The position numbers and the translations under genes were made by a program. Under the pieces are notes generated by a model that was given only the letters and a program-made list of their open reading frames with translations, was not told the DNA's origin and searched no databases. Of a DNA stretch of 64,000 nt, positions 17,019-27,800 are shown piece by piece. The stretch comes from Fimenecus sp051881435 (lineage in GTDB: Bacteria; Bacillota; Clostridia; Oscillospirales; Acutalibacteraceae), in the NCBI GenBank assembly GCA_051881435.1, contig JBJEPW010000032.1:56033-120032 (forward strand), in the 5' to 3' direction. The first letter of the stretch is position 1. Each line of letters starts with the position of its first letter.

Positions 17019-18443
17019 ATGGGCGGTTTTTTCGGCGTTGCATCGAAAAATGATGCTGTACTTGATACTTTTTTCGGCGTAGATTACCATTCGCATTTAG
17101 GCACTCGCCGCGCGGGTATGGCAGCATTTGACAAAAAAATCGGTTTGCAGCGTAAAATCCACAAAATTGAAAATTCACCTTTCAGAACAAAATTTGAGAA
17201 TATTCTGAACCAAATGGAGGGTAATTCCGCAATCGGATGTATCAGTGATACTGACGCACAGCCCCTGCTTATGCGGTCAAATCTCGGTACATACGCTATT
17301 TGTACCATAGGCATTATAAATAACAGCGACGCCCTTGTTAAGCAGTATCTTTCTTTCAGCGGCGGTCATTTCGGTGCGATGACAAGTACGGGAATTAACT
17401 CAACAGAGCTTGTCGCCGCGATGATTGACCAAAAAAGCACATTTGCCGAAGGAATTGCATTTGCACAGGATGTAATTGAAGGAACATCTTCAATACTGAT
17501 ACTGAAAGACGACGGAAATATAATTGCCGCGAGAGACAAACTCGGCAGACTTCCCGTGCTTATCGGTAAGCGTGAAGACGGATATTGCATTTCGTTTGAA
17601 GATTTTGCCTATAAAAAACTCGGCTTTGAAGATTGCAAAGAGTTAGGCCCGGGAGAAATCGTTGAAATATCCGCAGACGGTTTTGAAGTTTTAAAGCCTG
17701 CGGGTAAGAAGAAAAAGATATGTGCTTTTCTTTGGTCATATTACGGCTACCCAACATCTTGCTACGAGGGCAGAAATGTTGAGGCAATGCGCTATGAAAA
17801 CGGAAAAATCATGGCACAAACAGATAAAGCCGCAGGCGTAGCACAGGATATTGACTATGTAAGCGGTGTTCCTGATTCAGGTACTCCTCACGCAATAGGA
17901 TATGCAAACGAAAGCGGTGTTCCGTTTGCAAGGCCTTTTATTAAATATACTCCTACATGGCCGAGAAGCTTTATGCCTGCAAATCAGCAGGAGAGAAACC
18001 GTGTTGCAAAAATGAAACAAATCCCCATACATGAGTTGATTCAGGGCAAAAAACTGTTGTTTGTTGATGACAGTATAGTTAGAGGTACTCAGCTTCGTGA
18101 AACCGTTGAATTTTTATATGAAAACGGCGCAAAAGAGGTTCATATGCGCTCTGCATGCCCGCCAATAATGTATGGTTGTAAATACCTTAATTTTTCAAGA
18201 GCGACTTCAGATTTAGAGCTTATTTCAAGAAGTACAATAATGGAGCTTGAAGGTGAGGAGGGCTTTAAACATCTTGACGAATACAGCGACGCCTCGACAG
18301 AGCGCGGTGCAAAGATGCGTCAGGCAATATGCGAAAAGCTTCACTTCGCTTCTTTGGATTTCCAATCCTTGGAGGGGATTATCAAAGCCATAGGGCTCCC
18401 GCCTGAGGATGTATGCACATATTGTTGGAACGGTAAAGGCTGA
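17019..18443 (+). CDS. PurF-like amidophosphoribosyltransferase homologue lacking the glutaminase cysteine
   Basis: A 474-residue protein with the full two-domain layout of PurF. It starts MGGFFGVAS, so Gly stands where PurF has the nucleophile Cys, and the HRGQE motif is replaced by TRRAGM. The glutamine-hydrolysing site is therefore missing. The phosphoribosyltransferase domain still has the PRPP loop FVDDSIVRGTQLRE near residue 350 and YVSGVPDSGTPHA. The C terminus ends with a YCWNG segment that echoes the iron-sulphur cysteine region of PurF. It lies directly before the orthodox purF, 13 nt apart. It may use free ammonia, act as a regulatory partner of PurF, or have another amine acceptor; none of this is shown. 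Confidence 0.82.
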   Translation: MGGFFGVASKNDAVLDTFFGVDYHSHLGTRRAGMAAFDKKIGLQRKIHKIENSPFRTKFENILNQMEGNSAIGCISDTDAQPLLMRSNLGTYAICTIGIINNSDALVKQYLSFSGGHFGAMTSTGINSTELVAAMIDQKSTFAEGIAFAQDVIEGTSSILILKDDGNIIAARDKLGRLPVLIGKREDGYCISFEDFAYKKLGFEDCKELGPGEIVEISADGFEVLKPAGKKKKICAFLWSYYGYPTSCYEGRNVEAMRYENGKIMAQTDKAAGVAQDIDYVSGVPDSGTPHAIGYANESGVPFARPFIKYTPTWPRSFMPANQQERNRVAKMKQIPIHELIQGKKLLFVDDSIVRGTQLRETVEFLYENGAKEVHMRSACPPIMYGCKYLNFSRATSDLELISRSTIMELEGEEGFKHLDEYSDASTERGAKMRQAICEKLHFASLDFQSLEGIIKAIGLPPEDVCTYCWNGKG

Positions 18444-18456
18444 AAGAAGGATTAAC

Positions 18457-19884
18457 TTGAACAATATTCATGAAGAATGCGGAGTTTTCGGTGTTTACGG
18501 AAACGATGCGGGTATTGCGGCACAATTGACATATTACGGTTTATATGCATTGCAGCACAGAGGGCAGGAGGCTTGCGGCATCGTTGTTAATGACGACGGA
18601 GTATTTGCAAGTTATAAAGATATAGGGCTTGTAAACGATGTGTTTTCCCCCGAACAGTTGGAAAAGTTGGGAAAGGGAACAGCCTCAGTAGGTCATGTGC
18701 GGTACGGTACAACAGGCAACAATGACCGTGCAAATGCACAGCCAATTGTTGTAAATCACATAAAAGGAAGTATGGCGCTTGCCCATAACGGAAATCTTGT
18801 TAACTCTTTTGAACTTCGTTCTGAATTAGAATTACAAGGCTCAATTTTCCACACAACAAGCGATACCGAAGTAATCTCATATATCATTACAAAAGAACGC
18901 ATAACTTCGCCGTCCATAGAAGAAGCGGTTAACAGAGCAATGAACGAAATAAAAGGTGCGTATTCACTCGTAATTATGTCACCGTCAAAACTCATTGCCG
19001 CCCGCGATGAAAACGGTTTCAGACCATTATGCTTCGGAAAAACCGATGACGGTACATATATTGTTGCATCTGAAACATGCGCGTTAGATGCGGTGGGTGC
19101 TGAATTTATAAGAGATATTAAACCGGGTGAAATCGTTGTTTTCGATAAAAACGGCGTTCGCAGTATTACCGACCATTGCGGGAAGGTTCAACCCTCTTTA
19201 TGTGTTTTCGAGTATATCTATTTTGCGCGTCCCGACTCTGTAATTGACGGCTGTTCGGTGCATACTGCAAGAACGAGAGCAGGTGCATTTTTGGCATTGG
19301 AACATCCTGTTCAGGCAGATGTGGTAATCGGAGTTCCCGATTCAGGATTGGACGCCGCAGTGGGATATTCAAAGCAATCGGGCATTCCTTATGAAATTGG
19401 GTTTATAAAGAATAAATATATTGGCAGAACCTTTATAGCTCCCGGTCAAAAGAGCCGCGAAAACAAGGTCAAAATTAAACTTAACCCAATTTCAGATGTT
19501 GTAAAGGGCAAACGCGTTGTTCTTATTGACGATTCAATAGTAAGAGGTACTACAAGCGCGAGAATAGTAAAGCTTTTGCGTGATGCGGGAGCAACTGAAA
19601 TCCATATGAGAGTATCTGCGCCGCCTTTTCTTAATCCTTGCTATTACGGTACCGATATTGATTCAAAAGAAAATCTCATTGCCTGTGAACACTCTGTGGA
19701 GGAAACTGCAAAAATAATAGGTGCGGATTCTCTCGGATATTTGAGCGTTGAAAGCGCAAAAAAACTTGCCCACGGCGACGAGGGTACAGGATATTGTACT
19801 GCCTGCTTTGACGGAAAATATCCCGGCGGAATACCTCAGGAAACAAGAAAAAACAGATTTGAGAAAAAAATCTCTGAAAAATAA
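18457..19884 (+). CDS. purF: Amidophosphoribosyltransferase
   Basis: A 475-residue enzyme for the first purine step, PRPP plus glutamine to phosphoribosylamine. The TTG start at 18457 after GAAGGA gives a short propeptide, MNNIHEE, before the nucleophile in CGVFGVYG; Bacillus-type PurF is processed the same way. LQHRGQEACGI, the PRPP loop LIDDSIVRGTTSAR near residue 355, and the C-terminal GYCTACFDG cysteines expected to bind a [4Fe-4S] cluster are present. An upstream ATG frame runs inside the preceding gene and is rejected. Confidence 0.95.
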   Translation: MNNIHEECGVFGVYGNDAGIAAQLTYYGLYALQHRGQEACGIVVNDDGVFASYKDIGLVNDVFSPEQLEKLGKGTASVGHVRYGTTGNNDRANAQPIVVNHIKGSMALAHNGNLVNSFELRSELELQGSIFHTTSDTEVISYIITKERITSPSIEEAVNRAMNEIKGAYSLVIMSPSKLIAARDENGFRPLCFGKTDDGTYIVASETCALDAVGAEFIRDIKPGEIVVFDKNGVRSITDHCGKVQPSLCVFEYIYFARPDSVIDGCSVHTARTRAGAFLALEHPVQADVVIGVPDSGLDAAVGYSKQSGIPYEIGFIKNKYIGRTFIAPGQKSRENKVKIKLNPISDVVKGKRVVLIDDSIVRGTTSARIVKLLRDAGATEIHMRVSAPPFLNPCYYGTDIDSKENLIACEHSVEETAKIIGADSLGYLSVESAKKLAHGDEGTGYCTACFDGKYPGGIPQETRKNRFEKKISEK

Positions 19885-19899
19885 ACGGAGGATAAAGTA

Positions 19900-20937
19900 A
19901 TGAATAATTCAAGATCAGAAAGCTATGCAGCAGCCGGAGTAGATATAACGGCAGGTTACAAAGCGGTTGAGCTTATGAAAAAGCATATTGCGCGCACAAT
20001 GACTGACGGCGTGTGTTCTGATGTAGGTGGCTTCGGCGGACTTTTTGAACTGCCTGAGGGTTACCAGAAGCCAATTCTTGTAAGCGGAACAGACGGCGTC
20101 GGAACAAAGCTTAAAATGGCTTTTCTTATGGATAAGCATGATACAGTAGGCATCGACTGCGTTGCAATGTGCGTAAACGATATAATTTGCTGCGGCGCTA
20201 AGCCTCTGTTTTTCCTTGACTATATCGCATGCGGCAAAAACTATCCTGAAAAAATAGCAGATATCGTTTCGGGTATTGCTGAGGGCTGTGTTCAGTCAGG
20301 TGCCGCACTTATAGGCGGTGAAACTGCCGAAATGCCCGGATTTTATCCCGTTGATGAATATGACCTTGCAGGTTTTTCAGTAGGTATTGTCGATAAAGAT
20401 AAAATACTTGACAATTCAAAAGTCGCAGAAGGTGATGTAATTATTGCTCTTCCTTCAAGCGGCGTACATTCAAACGGTTTTTCTCTTGTAAGAAAAGTAT
20501 TTGATGTTGAGAATGTAGATATTAAGGCTCCCGTAGCGGAGCTCAATGGGAAATCAATCGGCGAAACACTTTTAACACCTACAAAAATTTATGTTAAGCC
20601 TATGCTTGCCCTGTTTGATGAAGTAACGGTTAAGGCTGTTTCTCACATAACGGGCGGCGGATTTTATGAAAATATCCCGAGAAGCCTTCCGAAAGGATAT
20701 TCGGCAAAAATCAATAAATCTTCTCTTCGTATTCTTCCCATTTTTGACCTTATCAAAAAAGTAGGAACCATTCCCGAAAGAGATATGTTCAATACATTTA
20801 ATATGGGCGTTGGTATGAGTGTTGTCGTAAGTGTAACCGATGCCGACAAAGCTCTTGAAATCTTAAAAGCAAACGGTGAGGACGCTTATATTATAGGTAC
20901 TGTTGTTAAAGGCGAGCAGGGAGTAATCATAGAGTGA
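19900..20937 (+). CDS. purM: AIR synthetase (phosphoribosylformylglycinamidine cyclo-ligase)
   Basis: A 345-residue enzyme closing FGAM to AIR. SYAAAGVDITAGYKAV at the start, GTDGVGTKLKMAF near residue 60, IGGETAEMPGFY near residue 140 and HITGGGF near residue 250 are all family motifs. It has GGAGG upstream of the ATG and a stop 1 nt before purN. Confidence 0.96.
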   Translation: MNNSRSESYAAAGVDITAGYKAVELMKKHIARTMTDGVCSDVGGFGGLFELPEGYQKPILVSGTDGVGTKLKMAFLMDKHDTVGIDCVAMCVNDIICCGAKPLFFLDYIACGKNYPEKIADIVSGIAEGCVQSGAALIGGETAEMPGFYPVDEYDLAGFSVGIVDKDKILDNSKVAEGDVIIALPSSGVHSNGFSLVRKVFDVENVDIKAPVAELNGKSIGETLLTPTKIYVKPMLALFDEVTVKAVSHITGGGFYENIPRSLPKGYSAKINKSSLRILPIFDLIKKVGTIPERDMFNTFNMGVGMSVVVSVTDADKALEILKANGEDAYIIGTVVKGEQGVIIE

Positions 20938-20938
20938 T

Positions 20939-21565
20939 ATGAAAAATATTGTTGTTCTTGTTTCCGGCGGCGGAACTAATCTTCAAGCTCTTATAGATGC
21001 GCAGAACAGAATCGAATTGGGCAACGGTAAAATTACTTGTGTTATTGCCTCAAAAGCCGATGCGTATGCGCTGGAGCGTGCGAAAAATAACGGGATTAAG
21101 TGCCGCACACTTATCCGTAAGGAATATCCTGATGTCTCGTCTTACAGTATAGCAATGCGGGATATGCTTGTTGAAGAAAAAGCCGATTTGGTGGTATATG
21201 CCGGATTTATGACCATTCTGGACGAAAAGGTTTGCGACGAATTTCCAAATAAAATGATAAATGTTCATCCGGCGCTTATTCCGTCTTTCTGCGGCAAAGG
21301 TTTTTACGGACTTCACGTTCACGAAGCGGCATTAAAAAAAGGAGTAAAGGTTTCGGGCGCAACCGTACATTTTGTTACTTCGGAGTGTGACGCAGGTCCT
21401 ATTATTCTTCAAAAAGCAGTTGAGGTCATGGAAAACGATACTCCCGAAACACTCCAAAAACGAATTATGGAGCAGGCAGAGTGGAAAATACTCCCCAAGG
21501 CAGTACAGCTTTTCTGTGATGATAAAATTACTGTTGTTGACGGAAGGACAATTATCAATGAATGA
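20939..21565 (+). CDS. purN: Glycinamide ribonucleotide formyltransferase
   Basis: A 208-residue folate-dependent enzyme making FGAR. VLVSGGGTNLQALID at the N terminus, the folate/formyl transfer motif NVHPALIPSFCGKGFYG near residue 105, and GATVHFVT with the catalytic Asp in SECDAGPII are seen. There is no strong ribosome site, and the ATG lies next to the purM stop, so translation is probably coupled. Confidence 0.95.
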   Translation: MKNIVVLVSGGGTNLQALIDAQNRIELGNGKITCVIASKADAYALERAKNNGIKCRTLIRKEYPDVSSYSIAMRDMLVEEKADLVVYAGFMTILDEKVCDEFPNKMINVHPALIPSFCGKGFYGLHVHEAALKKGVKVSGATVHFVTSECDAGPIILQKAVEVMENDTPETLQKRIMEQAEWKILPKAVQLFCDDKITVVDGRTIINE

Positions 21566-21647
21566 GGATAAATTCATTTAAAAATAGTTTATCTACTTGT
21601 TATCTCGGTTCATTTTAATAATATTTTTGAAAGGACATATTTGTATT

Positions 21648-22364
21648 ATGGAAATTAAATCTATTGAAAACGAGCTTAATTCTCTTCTCTATCACGGCAG
21701 GGGAATTATTATCGGCAAAAGTGCTGACGGCAAAAAAGCCGTTACTGCTTATTTTATTATGGGCAGAAGCGAAAATAGCCGTAACCGTGTATTTGTTGAA
21801 GACGGTGAAGGAATCCGCACACAGGCTTTTGACGAGTCAAAAATGGTTGACCCACACCTGATTATATATGCTCCTGTTCGCGTTCTCGGAAATAAAACAA
21901 TTGTTACAAACGGTGACCAGACCGACACAATTTATGATTTAATGGACAAGCAGATGACCTTTGAGCAGGCTCTTCGTACAAGAGAGTTTGAAGACGATGC
22001 ACCAAACTTTACCCCTCGTATTTCGGGAATCATTCACCTTGAAAATAATGATATGAATTTTGCTATGTCAATTCTCAAATCAGCTAACGGTAACAGCGAC
22101 TCCTGCCAAAGATATACATATGCTTATTCAAATCCCATTGCAGGACAAGCTAAATTTATACATACTTACAAGTGCGACGGTAATCCGCTGCCAAGCTTTG
22201 AGGGAGAGCCTAAAACACTCGTATTGCCCGATATGGATATTGATGCTCTTACGGATTTAATTTGGAATAACCTTAACGCTGATAACAAGGTTTCCTTGTT
22301 TGTTAGATACATTGATATTGAAACAGGAAAATACGACACAAGAATAGTTAACAAGAATAAATAA
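21648..22364 (+). CDS. purO: IMP cyclohydrolase, PurO-like
   Basis: A 238-residue protein that starts with YHGRGIIIG and ends its N-terminal part with YFIMGRSENSRNRVF, which I recognise as the PurO/IMP cyclohydrolase family first known from archaea. It would close FAICAR to IMP. The adjacent gene encodes only the AICAR formyltransferase half of PurH, so a separate cyclohydrolase is needed here, which supports the call. The ATG at 21648 follows AAAGGA. The 80 nt before it contain no gene. Confidence 0.82.
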   Translation: MEIKSIENELNSLLYHGRGIIIGKSADGKKAVTAYFIMGRSENSRNRVFVEDGEGIRTQAFDESKMVDPHLIIYAPVRVLGNKTIVTNGDQTDTIYDLMDKQMTFEQALRTREFEDDAPNFTPRISGIIHLENNDMNFAMSILKSANGNSDSCQRYTYAYSNPIAGQAKFIHTYKCDGNPLPSFEGEPKTLVLPDMDIDALTDLIWNNLNADNKVSLFVRYIDIETGKYDTRIVNKNK

Positions 22365-22379
22365 TAGGAGAGATTTATT

Positions 22380-23564
22380 GTGAAAGAGTTTGAACTTAAA
22401 TACGGCTGTAATCCTAACCAAAAACCGTCGAAAATCTTTATGGAGGACGGTTCTGACCTCCCCATTGAAATACTTAACGGTAAGCCGGGATACATAAATT
22501 TTCTTGACGCATTTAACTCCTGGCAGCTTGTTAAGGAAATCAAAGATATTTTAGGTATGCCTGCCGCAACCTCCTTTAAGCATGTCAGCCCTACTTCTGC
22601 GGCTGTCGGAGTAAAGCTTTCCGATTCCCTTAAAAAGGCTTGCTTTGTTGACGATATTGAAGGGCTTGACGAGTCACCGTTAGCCTGTGCTTACGCAAGA
22701 GCAAGAGGTACAGACAGAATGTCCTCTTTCGGCGACTGGATTGCTTTAAGTGATGAGTGTGACGCAGTCACAGCAAAACTTATCGCCCGTGAGGTATCCG
22801 ACGGTATCATTGCTCCCGGTTATTCACCCGAGGCTCTTGAAATTCTCAAGTCAAAGAGAAAAGGCGTCTATAATATAGTTAAAATTGACCCAGATTATGT
22901 TCCTGCCGAAATAGAAAAGAAACAGGTTTTCGGTATAACATTCCAACAGGGAAGAAATAATTTCAGAATTGATGAGGAATTGCTTTCAAACATAGTTACG
23001 GATAATAAAGAACTCCCCGCAGAAGCAAAAAGAGATCTTATCATAGCTTTGATTACTTTAAAATACACGCAGTCAAACTCCGTTTGCTATGCATATGACG
23101 GTCAGGCTATCGGCGTTGGTGCAGGTCAGCAGTCAAGAATTCACTGCACAAGACTTGCAGGTACTAAGGCTGACACATGGCATCTTCGTCAGCATCCCAA
23201 AGTTTTGGCGCTTCCTTTTAAGGACGAAATTCGCCGTCCCGACCGTGACAATGTTATTGACGGATATATAAACAAAAACGAAGAAGATGTTTGTGCTGAC
23301 GGTATCTGGCAGAAATACTTTAAGGTTCAGCCCGAACCCCTTACAGATGAAGAGGCAAGAGCTTATCTTGATACACTAACAGGCGTATCTGTTGGCAGTG
23401 ACGCATTTTTCCCGTTCAGCGACAATATTGAACGTGCAAGAAAGAGCGGTGTTTCATACATTGCAGAGCCCGGCGGCTCTATAAGAGACGATGTCGTTAT
23501 TGATTGCTGTAACAAATACGGCATTGCAATGGCATTTACAGGTATGCGTTTATTCCACCATTGA
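22380..23564 (+). CDS. AICAR formyltransferase (stand-alone, PurH C-terminal-like)
   Basis: A 394-residue protein related to the AICAR transformylase domain of PurH, without the N-terminal cyclohydrolase domain. It opens with ELKYGCNPNQKPS and carries SFKHVSPTSAAV (catalytic Lys-His), SFGDWIAL, YTQSNSVCYA, GVGAGQQSRIHC and SDAFFPF, all typical of that domain. It would turn AICAR into FAICAR with 10-formyl-tetrahydrofolate, and the upstream PurO would finish IMP. Start GTG at 22380 after AGGAGAGA. Confidence 0.92.
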   Translation: MKEFELKYGCNPNQKPSKIFMEDGSDLPIEILNGKPGYINFLDAFNSWQLVKEIKDILGMPAATSFKHVSPTSAAVGVKLSDSLKKACFVDDIEGLDESPLACAYARARGTDRMSSFGDWIALSDECDAVTAKLIAREVSDGIIAPGYSPEALEILKSKRKGVYNIVKIDPDYVPAEIEKKQVFGITFQQGRNNFRIDEELLSNIVTDNKELPAEAKRDLIIALITLKYTQSNSVCYAYDGQAIGVGAGQQSRIHCTRLAGTKADTWHLRQHPKVLALPFKDEIRRPDRDNVIDGYINKNEEDVCADGIWQKYFKVQPEPLTDEEARAYLDTLTGVSVGSDAFFPFSDNIERARKSGVSYIAEPGGSIRDDVVIDCCNKYGIAMAFTGMRLFHH

Positions 23565-23579
23565 TTTGAGGTGCTTTAA

Positions 23580-24854
23580 ATGAAAATAATGGTAGTCGGC
23601 GGCGGCGGAAGAGAGCACGCCATAATTAAAAAAATTAAGGAAAATCCAAGTGTTGAAAAAATATATGCTTTGCCCGGCAACGGCGGAATGAACGCTGACG
23701 CAGAGCTTGTTAATATTGGTGCCAAGGATATTGACGCAATTGTAAAATTCGCTGTTGATAACAGCATTGATTTTGCAATTGTGGCCCCCGATGACCCCCT
23801 TGTACTCGGCGCTGTTGACGCTTTAAACGAGGTGGGAATCAAATGCTTCGGTCCCAATAAAGCGGCGGCAATCATTGAGGGAAGCAAGGCTTTTTCAAAG
23901 AATTTGATGAAAAAGTACAATATACCCACTGCTGAATTTGAAATATTCGATAACGCCGAAGCCGCTCTTGCTTATCTCGACACCGCCCCCATTCCCACTG
24001 TTGTTAAGGCAGACGGTCTTGCCTTGGGTAAAGGCGTTATTATTGCGGAAACAAGAGAAGATGCAAAAGATGCCGTAAAGTCGATTATGGAGGACAAGAT
24101 TTTCGGTGAAAGCGGTAACAATATCGTAATTGAAGAGTTTTTGACAGGCCCTGAGGTTTCCGTACTTTCCTTTACTGACGGAAACATCGTTGTTCCCATG
24201 ATTTCTTCAATGGACCATAAGCGTGCTCTTGATAACGATAAAGGCCTTAATACAGGCGGTATGGGTACAATCGCCCCAAATCCTTACTATACGGCAGATA
24301 TTGCAAAAGAGTGTATGGATAAAATCTTTATTCCTACAATCAATGCAATGAAGTCTGAAAACAGAACATTTAAAGGTTGTCTTTATTTCGGACTTATGTT
24401 AACGCCGAAAGGTCCAAAGGTTATTGAGTATAACTGCCGTTTCGGTGATCCTGAAACACAGGTTGTACTGCCTTTGCTTGAATCGGATTTGCTTGATATA
24501 ATGATTGCAGTTGCCGATGAAAAACTTACTGAGGATATGGTTAAATTTTCAAATAAATCAGCATGCTGTGTTGTAATGGCATCCGATGGATATCCCGTTA
24601 AATATGACAGCGGCTTTGAAATTACCGTTGACGGTGATTTTGACGATAATCTTTATGTTGCAGGCGCAAAATTAAGCGGTGATAAATTGCTTACAGCAGG
24701 CGGCAGAGTCCTCGGCGTAACAGCTGTGGGCGATTCTCTTGAAAAAGCCATTGAAAAGGCTTATTCGTCAGTAAATAAGGTGCACTTTGCCAATGCTTTT
24801 TATCGCAAAGACATTGGCGCAAAGGCTATGTCAGTTATTAAGGAGGAGAAATAA
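23580..24854 (+). CDS. purD: GAR synthetase (phosphoribosylamine-glycine ligase)
   Basis: A 424-residue ATP-grasp enzyme. The N-terminal MVVGGGGREHAI, the central VVKADGLALGKGVIIA (ATP binding) near residue 140, and the signature FGDPETQVVLPLL near residue 287 are clear. It joins phosphoribosylamine, the PurF product, to glycine. It is separated by 15 nt from the preceding gene and 2 nt from purL. Confidence 0.96.
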   Translation: MKIMVVGGGGREHAIIKKIKENPSVEKIYALPGNGGMNADAELVNIGAKDIDAIVKFAVDNSIDFAIVAPDDPLVLGAVDALNEVGIKCFGPNKAAAIIEGSKAFSKNLMKKYNIPTAEFEIFDNAEAALAYLDTAPIPTVVKADGLALGKGVIIAETREDAKDAVKSIMEDKIFGESGNNIVIEEFLTGPEVSVLSFTDGNIVVPMISSMDHKRALDNDKGLNTGGMGTIAPNPYYTADIAKECMDKIFIPTINAMKSENRTFKGCLYFGLMLTPKGPKVIEYNCRFGDPETQVVLPLLESDLLDIMIAVADEKLTEDMVKFSNKSACCVVMASDGYPVKYDSGFEITVDGDFDDNLYVAGAKLSGDKLLTAGGRVLGVTAVGDSLEKAIEKAYSSVNKVHFANAFYRKDIGAKAMSVIKEEK

Positions 24855-24856
24855 AT

Positions 24857-27800
24857 ATGGTTTTTCGTATATTTGTTGAAAAGAAAAAAGACCTTGCGTT
24901 CGAGGCAAAATCACTTCTTTCCGATATTAACTCCTTATTGCTCATTGATTCGGTAAAAGATTTAAGAATACTCAACAGATATGATGTGGAGAATATCGAA
25001 AAAGAGCTTTTTGACTATGCAAAAAACACGGTTTTTTCAGAACCTCAGCTCGATATTGTTACAGATGAATTCTACGATGATTCTGCGACCGTATTTGCTG
25101 TTGAATATTTACCCGGTCAGTTTGACCAAAGAGCAGATTCTGCGGCACAGTGTATTCAGATAATTTCAAAAGGGGAGAGACCTCTTGTAAAAACCGCAAA
25201 GGTCTATGCTCTTTACGGTGATATATCCGACAGCGAATTATCTGCAATCAAGAATTATGTTATAAACGCAGTTGAGGCTCGTGAGGCTTTATTGGAAAAA
25301 TACGAAACTCTTGCTGTTGATTATGAAATTCCCACAACGGTAAAAACGCTTGAAGGCTTTTTGGCCCTTGATGACAACGAGCTTTCAGAGTTTGTTAATC
25401 AGTACGGTCTTGCAATGGATAAAGACGATATAAAATTCTGTCAGGACTACTTCAAGACCGAGGGCAGAGAACCCACAATAACCGAAATCAGAATGATTGA
25501 CACATATTGGTCGGACCATTGCCGTCATACTACTTTCTTAACCACTATTGATTCTGTTAAATTCAATGATAAATATATCGAAGACGCCTGGAACAGATAT
25601 ATTGCAGACCGTAAGGCTCTCAACAGAACAAAGCCCGTTAATCTTATGGATATTGCCACTATGGCGCAAAGAGTTTTAAAGAAAAACGGTATGCTTGATA
25701 AGCTTGACGAATCCGAAGAAATCAACGCATGCACCGTAAAAATGACGGTTAATGTAAACGGCAAGGACGAGGAATGGCTACTCCTGTTTAAAAATGAAAC
25801 TCATAACCATCCTACTGAAATTGAGCCTTTCGGCGGTGCGGCAACCTGCATAGGCGGCGCTATCCGTGACCCCCTTTCAGGCAGGTCATATGTATATGCG
25901 GCTATGCGTGTTACAGGTGCGGCAGATCCCTTAAAGCCTGTAAGCGAAACGATTGAGGGCAAGCTTCCTCAGCGCAAAATTGTTACAACTGCTGCGGCAG
26001 GTTACTCCTCATACGGTAACCAAATCGGACTTGCAACAGGTCAGGTTGACGAAATTTTCCATGACGGATATTTGGCAAAAAGAATGGAAATCGGCGCAGT
26101 TATCGCCGCCGCTCCCAAAGAAAATGTACGCCGTGAAGTTCCCGATCCCGGTGATGTTGTAATCCTTTTAGGTGGCAGAACAGGCCGTGACGGTTGCGGC
26201 GGAGCAACAGGTTCTTCAAAATCACATACATTAAAGTCCCTTGAAAGCTGTGGTGCAGAGGTTCAAAAGGGTAATGCCCCTGAGGAAAGAAAGCTTCAGC
26301 GTCTTTTCAGAAACAAAGAGGCTTCAATACTTATTAAGCGTTGTAATGACTTTGGCGCCGGCGGCGTTTCAGTTGCCATCGGCGAGTTAGCTGACGGTCT
26401 TGAAATCGACCTCAACTCTGTTCCCAAAAAGTATGACGGACTTGACGGTACAGAGCTTGCAATCAGCGAATCTCAGGAGAGAATGGCTGTTGTAGTTGAG
26501 CCCAAGGATGTTGAAAAGTTCCTTACTCTTGCCAACAGTGAAAATCTTGAAGCAACAGTGGTTGCAAAGGTAACGGCTGAGCCTCGTTTGAGAATGTATT
26601 GGAACAACAACTGCATTGTTGATATTTCAAGAGAGTTTTTAAATTCTAACGGTGCTGAAAAGCATATTGATATTGAAACAAAGTCCGCAGAAACATATGA
26701 AAAGAATATCGGAAACGATTTTGCAGCTGAATATAAAAAGCTTGCAGGTGATTTGAATGTTTGCTCAAAAAGAGGACTTTCAGAACGCTTTGACTCCACA
26801 ATCGGTGCAGGAACAGTTCTTATGCCTTTTGGCGGTAAAAATCAGCTTACACCCATTCAGGCAATGGTACATAAGATTTCAGTGGAAAACGCCGTAACTG
26901 ATACATGTTCTTATATGGCGTGGGGTTACAATCCCTTTATAACAGAGAAAAATCAGTATAACGGTGCATATCTTGCCGTTGTTGAGTCTGTTTCCAAGCT
27001 TATTGCAACAGGCGCATCTTTTGAAGATGTTTATTTGACTTTCCAAGAGTATTTTGAAAAACCCATGAAAGACAGTAAACGTTGGGGCAAGCCCCTTGCC
27101 GCTCTTTTAGGTGCATATGCGGCACAGCTTGATTTGGGTATCGGCGCAATCGGCGGTAAGGACTCAATGAGCGGTTCTTTTGAAGATATTGATGTTCCGC
27201 CCACACTTGTTTCATTTGCAGTTACAACCGGTAAAACAGACGAGGTTATTTCGCCTGAGTTTAAATCGGCAGGTCATAAAGTTGTTATTGTTAAACCTCA
27301 GTATAACGAAAACGGTTTACCTGTTGCAGAGTCACTTATTTCCGTATTCAATCAAGTCAAAGCACTTGTTGACGAGAAAAAGGTTATATCTGCATATACA
27401 CCTACATACGGCGGAATTGCAGAGGCTGTTATGAAAATGTGCTTCGGCAATGACATAGGTTTTGCTTACAACGACAGTCTTTCAATGAATGATATTTTCG
27501 GTTATAACTACGGTGCTTTTCTTTTGGAGCTTGCAGATGATACCGAGATAGGCGAACTTGTTGGATACACAACAGACAAAAATGAAATTTCATACTGTGG
27601 AAACGCATTCGCACTCGATGAGGCGCTTTCAATCTACGAAGGTAAGCTTGAAAGTGTATATTCCTGCAATATTAATACAAACGGCAACAAATATCCGTCG
27701 TTTGCATATAATGCCGACGAGAAAAAGGCACCTGCAATCAAATGCGCATCTCCGAAAGTTCTTATTCCCGTATTCCCGGGTACAAACTGTGAATACGATA

